Origin: Turnera subulata
Lineage: Eukaryota > Streptophyta > Magnoliopsida > Malpighiales > Passifloraceae
Assembly: GCA_028386065.3 (NCBI GenBank)
Contig: JAKUCV010000256.1
Coordinates: 4,195-68,194 of the forward strand
Direction: 5' to 3'
DNA: 64,000 nt
The position numbers and the translations under genes were made by a program. This document shows, piece after piece, positions 12,671 through 25,005 of this stretch. Every line of letters starts with the position of its first letter. The stretch's first letter is position 1. A model generated the notes under the pieces. The model made no database searches. It worked only from the letters and a program-made list of their open reading frames with translations, and was not told the origin of the DNA.

Positions 12671-15600
12671 TATTTTGGAACAACTCCTTTTTTTGTTTGG
12701 TTTATCTTTCTGTCACTGAACGAACTTAATTTGTCTCATTAGAGGCTAATACGTTTTATGTCCTCTCACTTTTTGGGCCGCTAGTACGCTTTTGATGTGG
12801 CGATGATATCTGCTTTTGGAGAGATACAACACTTGGAAGTGGAAGCAATTAAACATCTGTACCACCGTTTGGAGAGGGGCTATAATTCTATGCCTTTGGA
12901 TTTACCAGGAACCCCCTTTCACAAAGCAATGAAGGTAATTAAGGACTAACTAATTTCATCTTATTAATTGATTCTCGATCTCTTGCTCTTGAATTATTTA
13001 GTTGGTTTCTTGTTTTACCAACTCACATTGCGTCTTCACGTACATTTGTCCTTTGTTCCACCAGTATCTTACGTGTTGAAACAAAATGTGTAAGAATCTG
13101 TATGGTGATGGCATTTCTGGATACTTATTTTCATATATATATCATGTGGTGCTAACTGTTTGGTGTTTTTTTTTTTATTTGTTTGGAAGGCAAGGAAGCT
13201 GCTCAATGAGACCCTGAGGAGATTAATACATAATAGAAGGCGAAGTGGGAAACCAGGAGGCGGATTGCTTGGAGTGTTGTTAGGAGCTCAAGATGTGAAA
13301 CTTAATCAACTTAGTGATACCCAAATTGCCGATAACATAATTGGTGTGATTTTTGCTGCCCATGATACCACTGCTAGTGTTCTAACATGGGTTTTCAAGT
13401 ACTTACATGACAACAAGGACTTGTTGGACGCTGTTAAGGTATAACATGATTCCTTATTTTAACTCCATCTTCACCTGGTGTGAAAATTGAACACCTGTGC
13501 TTTCTTCCTTCTATCTAAGGATATTTCCAACAATGCACGCACATTCCTACCAATGTTGTTTTGAGTTTGTTTGTTTTTGGACGATATATGACAATTTCAT
13601 GTGTTGCAATTACCTATTTATTCTTTTTTTTTTCTTTGGTGGATAGTTTTCTGGTTTCTTCTTTCTCCATATTTTTCATCCAATCATTGCCTCAATAAAA
13701 TAATGCCCAAGAGAGAAACTTGCGGCACATGAACATAGGCAGCCAAATCTTTTGTTCCGTATTGACCAGTAACATAAAAAGAAATAAAAATCAGAGCTTA
13801 GATATTTTGTTATTTATTCATTGGCAGTGAATTTTTTGCAGAGTGAACAGGAAGCAATTAGGCGCAAAATTATTGAGGCAAACCGGGAGCTTACGTGGGA
13901 TGATACCAGACGCATGCCGTTGACTAGCCGGGTAACCCACGCGATTTAGCTCCATTCAATTGCTAGAATCAAATTCTTCAATATCTTGTTCAAGTTTAAC
14001 CAGGGTTAAATTATTATGACTAGATATCCTAATTAACACTACTCCAAATTTGATGTGATGTACTTGCTAGGCTCTTAAGGCCCGACTTTATTATGGTTAG
14101 CTTTAATTTGTCATGGAAATATTAATGGATAATGACTCCTATATAAAAAAAAGGAAAAGAAAATAAGCAGAAAGGTCGACATTAATGAAGAGAAACACCA
14201 GACATTTGTATTTCAAAAGGAACAACAAAATGTAAAAGCTTATATAGGGTTGTCGGCAACCACGGTAAAAAAAATAAAACTGATCATAGTGAAGTGAAAT
14301 CACAGGTGATTCAAGAGACTCTAAGAACGGCAAGTATACTGTCATTTACGTTCAGAGAAGCTGTTGAAGATGTGGAGCTTGAAGGCTTCTTTATTCCTCG
14401 AGGTTGGAAAGTTCTTCCTCTCTTTAGAAGCATTCATCACTGTGCAGATTTCTTCCCTCAGCCCGAAAAATTTGATCCTTCAAGATTTGAGGTGAGAACA
14501 TTAATATTTTGACGTATTAATTCATTATATCTATAATACATTTTGTATATATATATATTCTCTCCCCGCCTAGCAAAGTCAGTGACCAAATTATTTAGAA
14601 GTGGGTCATGCAGTGATACATATTCTGATCTTTGTTCTTTTGTGTAGGAAATATAAGGTTAGCAATGGCTAGATTATCCTTGAGGAAGGGAGGGGGGGAG
14701 GAGTAATGTCCTTTTCATTTGCGTTTATATGAATCTTGCTGCCACTTAGATGGTCCGGTCATGAAATCTCTTTTCTCAGATTCACGTGAGTGATTTTGTT
14801 GGGTAGCATTTGGGGATACTGAGCATAAGGGTAGTGAATATAGGATCTTGTTTTAGGATCCAAATGTGCTAAAAATGGAAAAACAAATAGTACGGCAGTA
14901 CTGCTGATCAGTAATGCAGCAGTGCTTGGTGTGATAGGAGCAGAAATCAATAATAATATATAACACAAGTGTTATTTATATAGATATATATATATGTGAT
15001 GATGCAGGTGCCACCGAGACCTAACACGTACATGCCCTTTGGCAATGGAGTCCACTCTTGTCCAGGCAGTGAGCTAGCTAAGCTTGAGATGCTCATTCTT
15101 CTGCACCACCTCACCACCAATTACAGGTATACCCCTCTCTCCCCCACATACACACACAAGATCAGCTACCATAAATTAATTATTAAGCATCAATACATAT
15201 ATATGCACGTGTTATATATATACTTATACATCAATCTATTAATACTAGTGAATCAGGAAAAATTTCAGCTAATGAGAGGTTGTCACTTTGCAAAACTCTA
15301 GAAATTTAAATCTCCAAATTCCAACGGGACTCTCATCAAAAGTAGAGAAATATGCGTAGGAGTAACAATGAATTTTTGAAATGGAAGATGAAGATAATGC
15401 CACGTTAGGTTCTCGAAAAAGTTGTTTGGCAACTCTTATAGCTGACTAGGAATGCTGTGAAAATGGTTGGGGGTGGTCCAATATATGTATATCTTCCATT
15501 GTTCCTTGGGCTATGGAAGTGGTCCTTGGTCTTAATATATAGTTGATTTGTTGTTGGTCTTCCTTTCATTTTATTCTAAGATAATGAAAATACGTCTAGG

Positions 15601-16869
15601 GGATAGAATCATGCACCTGTACCAACCATACTGTGTTATTTATACGTGGCTTTCATGCATATGATTTGATGTATTTGTCAAACGTATTTCTCTGGTCCTT
15701 GCACCACATATATACAACAAACAAGGTGCTTGAACAGTAAATGCATATGATTAAACTGGTCTAAATATGGTTTACAACTTTGTATCCATCATTATTACCA
15801 TATCACCTGCGAACATTTTGTTGTAGACACTCAACCAATCCTTTGACAAATTAATCAAGTTTGAATGTTCAAGTTCTGCTACTATACTATTTCAACATCT
15901 TTTTTTTTTTTTCGATTTCCAATGCACACTGTCACATCCTTGTCCCTGAAGATTTTGATGTCTTAAGACAAAGGTACATATATTTGTATTTGCAGATTTT
16001 TCGAAGGAAAAGCATCATTCAACTGTATACTAAGCTAGTAGTACTATTTTTCCCACTTAATTCCCATCATTGTTGCAAGAAAAGCATCACCCATTTCCGA
16101 AGTCGAAGTCGTTGAATTTGGCCGCTGTTAAAGATGTAGATGTAAATCTCCCTACCTAGCTAGTAAAGCGACACATTTTGCCAGCTCCACAGACACTAGA
16201 ATCAAATGGGGCTATATATATATGGCCTATATATGTAAGAGACGACGATTAGGCAGCCAGCTGTAGAAATTAGTAGTGGTGAAGACAAATACGATGACGC
16301 GTCACCCGATGAACAGAGGGCAGGTTTAGTTGACACCACAGCTTTGCTGTTCACCTTTTATGCCACATCATGCCTTAAATTTGTCATATGTGTTTTTTTT
16401 TTTTCTCACAATTCTTCGTTTTCATGCATGGTCTTCTCTTTTTGTTTTATTTTCTTCCATATATTTCAATCAAGATAGAAACATTAATTTTCTGTTGACT
16501 CAGTTCCTTAATTCTTGATGTGATCAGAAAATGGTTTTGTACAGACACCACAATTAAAGTGTGTTTTTCTTTAGGAAATGACATGACATATTTAGGAGGA
16601 GATCAATCAGCAGTCAACATGTTTGAACAACCAATATTTCTTGCATTAAATTTTGTTGTTATTCTTCAATCAAATCTCTATACTAAATTACTAACTGATT
16701 CATTGAATGATAATTAATGCAATGCCTTTTCTTCTTTTTTTTTTTGGCTTAATTAATCAGGTGGCAAGCAGTGGAAGATGAAGATGGAATACAGTATGGC
16801 CCTTTCCCGGTGCCCAAACGGGGCTTGCCCATAAGGGTAACACCCAGGAACAGATTGGCAATCATATAA
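11722..16869 (+). CDS. CYP707A: CYP707A abscisic acid 8'-hydroxylase (cytochrome P450)
   Basis: ER-anchored P450 that hydroxylates ABA at C-8', the main step of ABA catabolism toward phaseic acid. Eight exons with GT-AG borders give 491 residues: 11722-11975, 12308-12626, 12785-12934, 13190-13438, 13842-13931, 14306-14491, 15008-15126, 16761-16869. Seen in order: a hydrophobic N-terminal anchor (about 28-45), the Pro-rich hinge LPPGSMGWPYLGE, the I-helix AAHDTTAS (297-304), the K-helix ExxR motif ETLR (358-361), FDPSRFE, and the heme loop FGNGVHSCPG with Cys434. The N-terminal region is longer than in some Arabidopsis members. No frameshift or missing key residue is seen. The last intron is 1.6 kb. 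The member number within CYP707A cannot be fixed. Confidence 0.97.
12631..12670 (+). repeat. (CT)n(CA)n microsatellite in CYP707A intron 2
   Basis: Ten CT units followed by ten CA units begin four bases after the intron 2 donor at 12627. The CT part also lengthens the pyrimidine content next to the splice site. Confidence 0.95.
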
Positions 16870-18912
16870 TTAATGGGACCTGAATTGGAGTCACAAATTA
16901 GGCTGATTAAGGCTTTGTTCAAGTGTTGTTCAAAAAAAAAGGCTTTGTTCAAGTGGGGTCAAAAGCAAAGCAACCCTGCAGAGTTTTCGTTTTAATTTTT
17001 TTGCCTTTTACTATTAGTTTTGGTTGTAGACTTTGTGGGTTGGGGATCCTATTTACTATGCAGGTTATCTGCATGTCTAGCTAGTTTGGTTAACTCGGGG
17101 TTGTCAGGTCAATATCAATGCAGGCTTGCTCTCCCGCTGTGCATTTGTAATGTCTGTATCATATACTAAGTTATGTCTTAATTTGTGCAGGAAAAGCAAA
17201 AAAAAAAAAGAAAAGCATTTGGAAAAGAAATTTATGAAAATGCTTTGAAATGATGCTTTTTCTTTTTTTTATTATTTTTGATTGGCATGGTTCGAATGTA
17301 ACTACTTAAGACGATCAAATGTATGTGGCTTTGGATGTGAGTGAAGTAGCTATCATGTTCATAGATTTTTCACTCTTCCTTCTCTGGTCTACACAAACTT
17401 GGGCAAAGATAAGTAACAGGGTATGCGGCACGTGGCATGAGTGGGTTGTGCACGGTAGGAATCCACGTCAGAGCTAGCTAGCTAGTGTTTTTGTACAATT
17501 TTTACAGCGTACGAGGAGGAGAGGACAACTCATGAGCTGAACACGAAATTGTTCCACAGATGGAAAATCTGCAGAATTAGAATTGCAAACTTTAAAGTTG
17601 AAAGGATGTTTGCCCCATTTTGTCTTGCTTCATGCGTGAATGAAAACAAAGCTAGCTACAATGCACCCAACTAGCTAGCTAGCAATGAATTCTAGAAGGA
17701 CAAATTAACAAACCCACCAACAGTTTTGGTTGATTGACATAGTACAGGATTCTCATGGAACAGAGACAGTATATTCCACTTGAATCTTAGTTAGTGCTTA
17801 CAATGCATCCAACTAGCTATCAATTGCAATCCCAATCCCATTCCCATCAATAGTTTTGGTTCACATAACGGTCAAATCTCATGTTTCACATGCAGCCCTC
17901 AGTTTACACACATTTCCCATCATTGTGTTTGTAAACCCAGAATATCTATTTGTCCTCTATCTTCAAATACATTGGCCGCAGAACCATATAGCTAATCATT
18001 TTCCAGTTCAGTGATAAATTCCATGTACATTTGGTCTTAAAGAAAGAAATCATATACCACTCATTATTGTCACACGTCTGCCTGTACAAAGAGAAATTCT
18101 GAACACGAATGATGTTCTAATTAATACACCTTTTTTGGGTGATCACTTATCACCATGATTCTTCTCCAGGTACTAACATGAAACACATAGCTTTGAAGCA
18201 CAAAAAAATCTCTAGGTTTTTCCACATGCCTATATAGTTGCAGGTTATGGAAAACGTACATTAAGTGTAGCATGGAAATAGCAGATCGATGTCCATGATA
18301 ATTGATCGTTAGTCATATTCGAGAAGTTAAATTATTTCAGCTAGTAGCAGGGGGCATGCATTGCATCCGTATATGTAGGTTGGCAACACGAAAAACACAT
18401 GCGACGAAAATGTTGAAAATGCCTTGACAATCTCTTAATCACAAACTAATCCATGGCACCTACAAAGTACTCTGCCGAAAAATCCATAACCAATTTCCAG
18501 AAGTGGGTATTCTTAAATTCAATAAGTAAGTGACTAGGAATGGAGTTGTAAACTTCTACAAAACGTGCAAGAAAAATGTGTAGCACTTATCCTCATGCCA
18601 GCCTGCATCCACATTGCAGACTTAAAAAGAGAGAAAAGACTGTTCCCATAATGATGAAAACCTACCAAAAGGATGGAATCCTAAACCCCCTTCCTACAAT
18701 GAAAAGTTTGGCCCGTATATATAAGAATCCAATAAAAGCACCAAGCATACATTGCCTCTGGTGTATGAAAATGGGAGATTGTGAATGGCCATCATGAAAA
18801 GTTATCTAATTTCATTGCCTTACTAAGAAAGAGTACCATTGCCTTACCGTGTTGAATGCCATCAAGAAAAGTTATCTAATTTCATTGTCATTTTCTGTAC
18901 ATATCTATTCAT
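16870..18912. other. CYP707A 3' flank and intergenic DNA
   Basis: The first few hundred bases are probably the CYP707A 3' UTR. A 15-base segment (GGCTTTGTTCAAGTG) occurs at 16911 and again at 16941, a 30-base spacing. About 35 bases at 18784-18818 recur at 18855-18889 just before the Copia insertion. No gene is recognised. Confidence 0.5.
18784..18889 (+). repeat. Short direct repeat beside the Copia insertion
   Basis: Two approximate 35-bp copies containing AAAAGTTATCTAATTTCATT, 71 bp apart. Not part of the retroelement, whose left end is at 18913. Confidence 0.75.
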
Positions 18913-19025
18913 TGTTAGAGATAATGTTAGTATTGTGATAATATTGAAGTTCTTCTAGTAAAGATTAGGATAGTCTTTACAGTTGTGTGCATTGTATCTT
19001 ATCGTGTGTAACTCTTATCATACAG
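18913..19025 (+). repeat. Truncated 5' LTR of the Ale-like Copia element
   Basis: Matches the first 113 bases of the right LTR and then changes abruptly into pol sequence at 19026. Confidence 0.9.
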
Positions 19026-19026
19026 G

Positions 19027-21855
19027 CGGTTAGGGCACCCCCATGAACGTGTTCAAAAGCAGATCCTGGCGGGCCAAGGTCTTCCTGTTATTCAGTCCTC
19101 GCGTCTACAGTCTTGTCTGCATTGTCCTTTAGGAAAACTTTCTAGATTGCATCTTCCTATTTCGAATGAACGAGCCTCTTGTCCGCTCGAGTTAGTCTAC
19201 TCTGATGTTTGGGGACCCTCTCCAACTACAAGTTGTGATGGTCATGTTTACTATGTCCTTTTTCTGGACGATTTCAACAAATATATTTGGTTTTTACCCA
19301 TTAGTAATAAATGTGATGTGTTTACTATCTTCCCTATCTTCCAAAAACGAGTTGAGAGACAATTTGCGGCAAAAGTAAAAGCGATTCAGAGTGATTGGGG
19401 TGGCGAATATCGCAAACTTAATAAATTCTTTGCTAACAATGGCATCCAACATAGAGTTATGTGTCCTCATACTCACGAACAGCAAGGAGCTGTTGAACGA
19501 AAGCACCGTCATTTAGTCGAAACAGGTCTTACTCTCTTAGCTACTGCAAATCTTCCCAAACAATTCTGGCATTTTGCCTTTGAAACAGCTGCTTACTTGA
19601 TCAACCGCATGCCAACACCGGTCAATAACAACATCTCACCTTTTCAAAAGCTGTTCTCGCAGCAGCCAGACTACTCTTTTCTTCGAGTCTTTGGATGCCT
19701 ATGTTATCCTTTCTTACGACCTTATAATCGTCACAAAGTTGATTATCACTCCACAGCTTGTGTCTTTCTAGGGTATAGTCCACAACACTTAGGGTATCGG
19801 TGTTATGACATGCAAAATTGCCGGTTCTATGTCTCTCGTCATGTCAAATTTTTAGAACATATTTTTCCCTATTCCGGTAAACAGGAGGTCTTGGCTCATT
19901 CTTCTCCGGCTTGTGACACCTGGACGCCTGTGCCTCTCACAATATTCTTCCCGCACCTACAGCAGCAGACATCTACCAGTTCACAGTCCCAGTCAGCCCC
20001 GTCTTTCCCTTCTCCTACAAGTCAGGTATCTCCCATATTTATTACCCACTCTCCGAATTCATCTCCTACACAATCACGTCTCTCTTTTAGTCATCCTTTA
20101 ACCGCACCACTACAGCCACATACCACTTCATCAGTGTCTAGTGCTGATACTCCAACTACGAGTCCATGTCAAACACCACTACCGAGCCCACCAGCGAGCC
20201 CTAGTCCACCACATCCTGCACCAGTTGAGCGAGTTCATAAAATGGCTCTTAGATCCAATAGACAACCACCCAACCGATATTCCCCCTCTACACACTTTGT
20301 TCAAACACAATCAGCTCATAATCTTGAACCCACCTGTTTCACTATAGCAAATAAATCCAGAGAGTGGCGGCTAGCAATGGTGGAGGAGATGAATGCATTG
20401 ATTCAAAATCAAACCTGGACCTTGGTTCCTTTTCAACGAGGAATGAATGTTGTGGGTTGTAAGTGGGTTTACCGCATAAAAAAGAAGTCAGATGGTAGTA
20501 TTGAACGTTACAAGGCTCGGTTAGTCGCCAAAGGATTCCATCAACGAGAAGGGGTGGACTACCAGGAAACCTTTAGTACAGTTGTGAAGCCTACAACAAT
20601 CCGACTGGTTTTGTCCTTGGCTCTTTCTCATAACTGGCGCCTTCATCAACTGGACATCCGTAATGCCTTTTTGCATGGCACTCTAAAGGAGAAGGTGTAT
20701 ATGGTTCAACCACCGGGTTTTGTTGATTCTGCCCGGCCTCGTCACGTTTGCTTATTGCAGAAGTCACTCTATGGCCTCAAGCAGGCACCTTGGGCCTGGT
20801 ACTCTAGGCTCACAGATTTTCTTCTTCAACAAGGCTTCAAGATGTCTCAATCTGATCCATCCTTGCTCATTTACAATGCTGCAGGTATTCGAGTTTTCTT
20901 TTTAATCTACGTGGATGATATAATTGTAACAGGGTCTGATTCGACCTTTGTTTCTGGACTCCTGCATCGGCTGAGCCAAACTTTTGCATTACGAGATCTT
21001 GGTCAGCCAACCTATTTTCTGGGAATTGAAATGCGAGCCACACCAACTGGCTATTTGCTTACCCAAACAAAGTACATCAATGATCTTTTACGTAAGGCAG
21101 GGATGGAAACTTGTAAATCCACCCAAACACCTGCATCCACATCCGTTACACTTCGGAAGGCGGATGGTTCTTTACTGTCTAATCCCACCTTATACCGAAT
21201 GCTTGTTGGTTCTTTACAATATCTGGCCATCACACGGCCGGACATTGCCTACTCAGTCAGTAAGGTTAGCCAATTTATGCATGCTCCATGCCAGACCCAT
21301 ATGGTTGCTGTAAAAAGAATTTTAAGGTATCTTCAGCATACATCTACACTTGGCTTGGCTATTTCTCGCACACAAGATCATGGTGTTCAAGTCTATACTG
21401 ATGCCGACTGGGCTGGAAGTCTAGATGACCGAAAATCCACGGCAGGCTTTCTTGTGTTTTATCAGGGAAATCTGGTGGCATGGGCCTCAAGGAAGCAACG
21501 AACAGTTGCTCGTTCGTCAACCGAAGCAGAATATAAAGCCATGGCGGATGGCACGGCAGAGCTCATGTGGATCCAAAATATGCTCACCGAACTTGGAGTC
21601 CGGGCACCCAAACCTGTCCTTTGGTGTGATAATTTAGGTGCCACATTCCTCAGTCATAATCCGGTGATTAAAGCAAGGACAAAGCACGTGGAAATTGACT
21701 TCCACTTCGTGCGCGAGCAAGTAACAGCAGGGAAACTACAGGTTCAGTTCATCTCAAGTGAGGATCAGTTAGCTGACATTTTAACCAAGCCACTCTCTAC
21801 CACTCGGTTTGTGAGGATTCGAGACAAACTCAATCTCTGCTCTGCGGGCGGTTGA
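19027..21855 (+). pseudogene. Copia pol fragment: integrase, reverse transcriptase, RNase H
   Basis: One open frame from the deletion junction to the TGA at 21853; the first in-frame ATG is not at the start, so this is a remnant without its own initiation. The integrase zinc region begins at RLGHP; the preceding Trp-His of the HHCC motif is lost at the junction. The integrase core follows (Asp in YSDVWGP, Asp in QSDWGGEY, Glu in GAVERKHRH). The reverse transcriptase has NAFLHG, YGLKQAP and YVDD (about 20908), and the RNase H has DADWAG and STEAEYKA. No internal stop is seen, so decay of the coding sequence is slight. Placement in the Ale/Retrofit lineage is by motif style only. Confidence 0.93.
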
Positions 21856-21868
21856 GTTTGCGGGGGGC

Positions 21869-22083
21869 TGTTAGAGATAATGTTAGTATTGTGATAATAT
21901 TGAAGCTCTTATAGTAAAGATTAGGATAGTCTTTACAATTGTGTGCATTGTATCTTATCGTGTGTAACTCTTATCATACAGAGACTTTGAGTCCTATTGT
22001 AATACTCCATACAGCACTATAATAATATTACCTCGAACATCATTTGGTGTATCCGATTCTCAAATCACTTCTGTGTTTCTATA
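21869..22083 (+). repeat. 3' LTR of the Ale-like Copia element
   Basis: Starts TGTTAGAGATAA after a G-rich tract and ends before the TTCAT target duplication. The noncanonical TA terminus could be one C-to-T change from CA. Confidence 0.88.
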
Positions 22084-22088
22084 TTCAT

Positions 22089-24410
22089 CAATAAAACTTA
22101 TCGACTTCCATAAAAAAAAAAAAAAGAGTAACATTGCATTTTTCAACTGGGGACATTTTTCAGAATACATTTTGCATTGAACTACTGCATAGCTTAAGCT
22201 TATCAATACGTTGTGCATAGCGGGAGAAGTTGACATGCTTCATATCTTGATGAGTTGGATTGCATGTGAATATGAGGTGGCTTCCACAATCTCGGGGTCC
22301 TTCCTTTTTCTCATGAATGAGGCTCACAAGTTAGGCTATAACTCACCAACACCAACATATTAGCTGAATTCTGATATGAATTGTTTGAAATGGAATGCAG
22401 GTCATCCAACAAAGACATAACTCCAGTGCACGGCATATAACCGCCTAATGAAAAGCTAGCAAAAGAATAATACTGCAGCTTTGTGGATATAGATTAATGT
22501 TAACAAAGCCATACAGCCAACACAACACAAGGTTTAATTAAGGTCTTCTAAGAGTTCTTTTTTTATTCACGAATCATGTACTTCCATCAAAACAATGATG
22601 AGGTTGCACTGAGATGAAAGATGGCTCAGCAACTAAGAAAAAATGATGTTACAGAAGACCAGAATTTGCAAGAAGGTCAAATTGCCATCTCAAGGCAACG
22701 CCCAAGAAGACGTCATAGGTTTGTGGTCACAATAGACACCAGGAACTCTGGATTACAACTCATACAATTCTAACTGAAGTTTGATACCATAACAAAAGGT
22801 GATGCTATACCATCAAGAAGCAGAAATGCATGTACAAAATGATGTCTCTTAATTATAATGGGCAGTAAGTAGAAAACTTAATAAAATTCTTGCTAACCAC
22901 TGCGACTCTTGTTTGTACAGAATACATGTAAGATAACGCCTAGCTACCTCAATATATAATTTGACAACATTAACACATTAAATCTTATGCATGGCAATGG
23001 CATCATAACATTGTCTAGTAAAAAAAGAGGAGTCCTATGTGATATGCGGTTTTGGGCTACATGGGCCAATTTTTATGCAGGTTTTCAGAAGGCCACGCAA
23101 AGGTTGTGGCCTTATGAAAGTCGGATCTTTCTATGGGCTTGCAAATTTATGTTTTTATTGCCTCCATACCAATGATTCATTAGCAGTGAAGGAGGTGATA
23201 CGCTTGCAGATGACAGCATATTAGAGCTTAATTCTTGTATGTGATCTGATCTGAATAGGGGGATCATATCAGGTGGAGGCTTTAGAACAACCATTGTCAA
23301 CCAAAATGGCGCTTTTTCTCTTCCCGTAATGAATATTCAGGATTATATCAGCAACCAAAGGATAAAAGACTACAAAGGAATAACAGAGGCTTTACATACA
23401 AAAAGCAAAATACGTTCAACTATTTCCTTGATGCTATAAAACTCGTATGTAAGATAGTTTTTAAAAACATCAGAAGGTATGTTGTGGGACAAACATAAGA
23501 TTAAGTTGGAAGCAGGGTGTGTAGTAAACTGTGAGTATGAAATGAGTAAAAGAGATTACATTTAAACCGCTGCCACTTTTCTGCAAGAGATTCAATGGCA
23601 GAGTTTAAATCCAGTAGTAAATTAGAAACGATCACAGAGAAAAGTTTCAATAATAGCTAATATATATATCAGCAGCGCGAATGATGACGAAAATCATCTC
23701 TTATTAGGCATTTATTAGAAGGGGAGTCAGTAACACATATTAGGATGACAATCACATGCCTGGAGCCTCCCTAGCTAATATAAACAGAGGTATAAATCTA
23801 TGTAGAGCACACTGCCACCACAAATTAACCGTGACACCTTCACACACAGAATGGAATGAGCTGCCATTTGGGGCAATTGACATCCCACTTAGGCCAAGGT
23901 GTGCTATATAATTTAACGTCCTCCCTACACGTACTGACTTACATTCTAAGAAAAGGAGGAAGTGAAGGTACACGAAACAGAACAGATCACGAGGCTATCC
24001 TTCCAATGTAGCCATTGAAATGTGAAGGAGGGACTAGTGGTGTCAGTCTAGGAAACACTGAAATTAAGTCGATCGATGGAGAAAACAATGGGGAAGATAT
24101 ATAAAAAGGGGCGGCAAGCGAGACGGGCACAAACCTGCAGGGCCAGAACAGCAGTGGAGGAGGATTCTAGGAAGAGTGTTGACTAGTATTGTGTGGTAAC
24201 TTTCTTGAGTTGAGTGGTTCGAGGGTACAAAAGGGCTTTTTGGTAATGATCTGCAGCTTTGATATATGGTGTGATTGAGTAAGGTTTTTGGTGGGTTTAA
24301 GGTTTTGATGGATGAGGGAAGTGAAAGCTTGGGGATTTTTGAAGAGTCAAAGGTTGAGTTTGTTTGTTGGCATTCTTAATTGGTACGTGACAGAAAGAAA
24401 CAAAAATAAG
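22089..24410. other. Intergenic, no gene recognised
   Basis: AT-rich DNA with short frames only. A good TATA-like string, TATATAAAAA, lies at 24098-24107, but no credible coding exon follows before the Tnt1-like insertion at 24416. This could be a noncoding transcription unit or chance. Confidence 0.45.
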
Positions 24411-24415
24411 ACTAC

Positions 24416-24986
24416 TGTTGGGTCCCGATGGTACTATCTTGCGGAATAATGATCAATCAACAAAAATAGCACACTGAATTTAACGTGGTTCACCCAAAAC
24501 TTTTGGGCTATGTCCACAATCCCGATCCCACCGGAAAAACTTCCACTATAAAATAGTAGGCTTACAAGAGAGACTTCCCTAAATTTTAGGGGTATTACAA
24601 ACCTAGAGTTCTACCCAAAATAGTGCCCCACAAGGTGTTTCCCGAGTATTTGTCAATTGTATCCCTAAGGTATTTTTTTCTCACTATTTTGTCACTCCCT
24701 AATTTTATGAAGGAAATTTTTCTTCTCAATTTTCCTTCCCTACACACTCTCTCTCTTGCACTCTCTTACTCACAATTGTTGTGAATGTTGGGATGCCTTG
24801 AAGAGGATATGAGCACCCTATTTATAGCATTTTGCCAGGGACCAAATTGTAGAAACTCAAAATTATAGGGACCAAAGTGCAAAACTTTCCAGCTGTAATT
24901 TGTTGAATAAATGGTATACTTTGTTGAAAAAATAGACAATTAGGTTGCCTAACCTTTGGTTTTCAATAAAGGTTGGCTACCTAACA
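24416..24986 (-). repeat. 3' LTR of the Tnt1-like element
   Basis: 571 bp with TG...CA ends, about 97% identical to the 5' LTR by manual comparison. It keeps the TATA string at 24819-24826. Confidence 0.95.
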
Positions 24987-25005
24987 ATACTCCCCCTTTT
25001 TCCAA

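Larger units (their letters stand above)
18913..22083 (+). mobile_element. Defective Ty1/copia retrotransposon (Ale/Retrofit-like), 5' half deleted
   Basis: The left LTR fragment (18913-19025) starts TGTTAGAG. The right LTR (21869-22083, 215 bp) starts with the same bases and differs from it at about three of 113 positions by eye. A G-rich polypurine tract (21862-21867) precedes the right LTR. TTCAT lies directly before the left LTR (18908-18912) and directly after the right LTR (22084-22088): a perfect 5-bp target-site duplication. The right LTR ends TA instead of CA. Everything between LTR base 113 and the integrase zinc region is missing, including primer-binding site, gag and protease. 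Because both target copies survive, the deletion is inferred to have followed insertion. Confidence 0.92.

Noticed and set aside
19147..19149. Start of the Ale-like pol frame
   Set aside because: The codon is TTG within integrase homology; the frame is open back to 19012, so it is not an initiation site.
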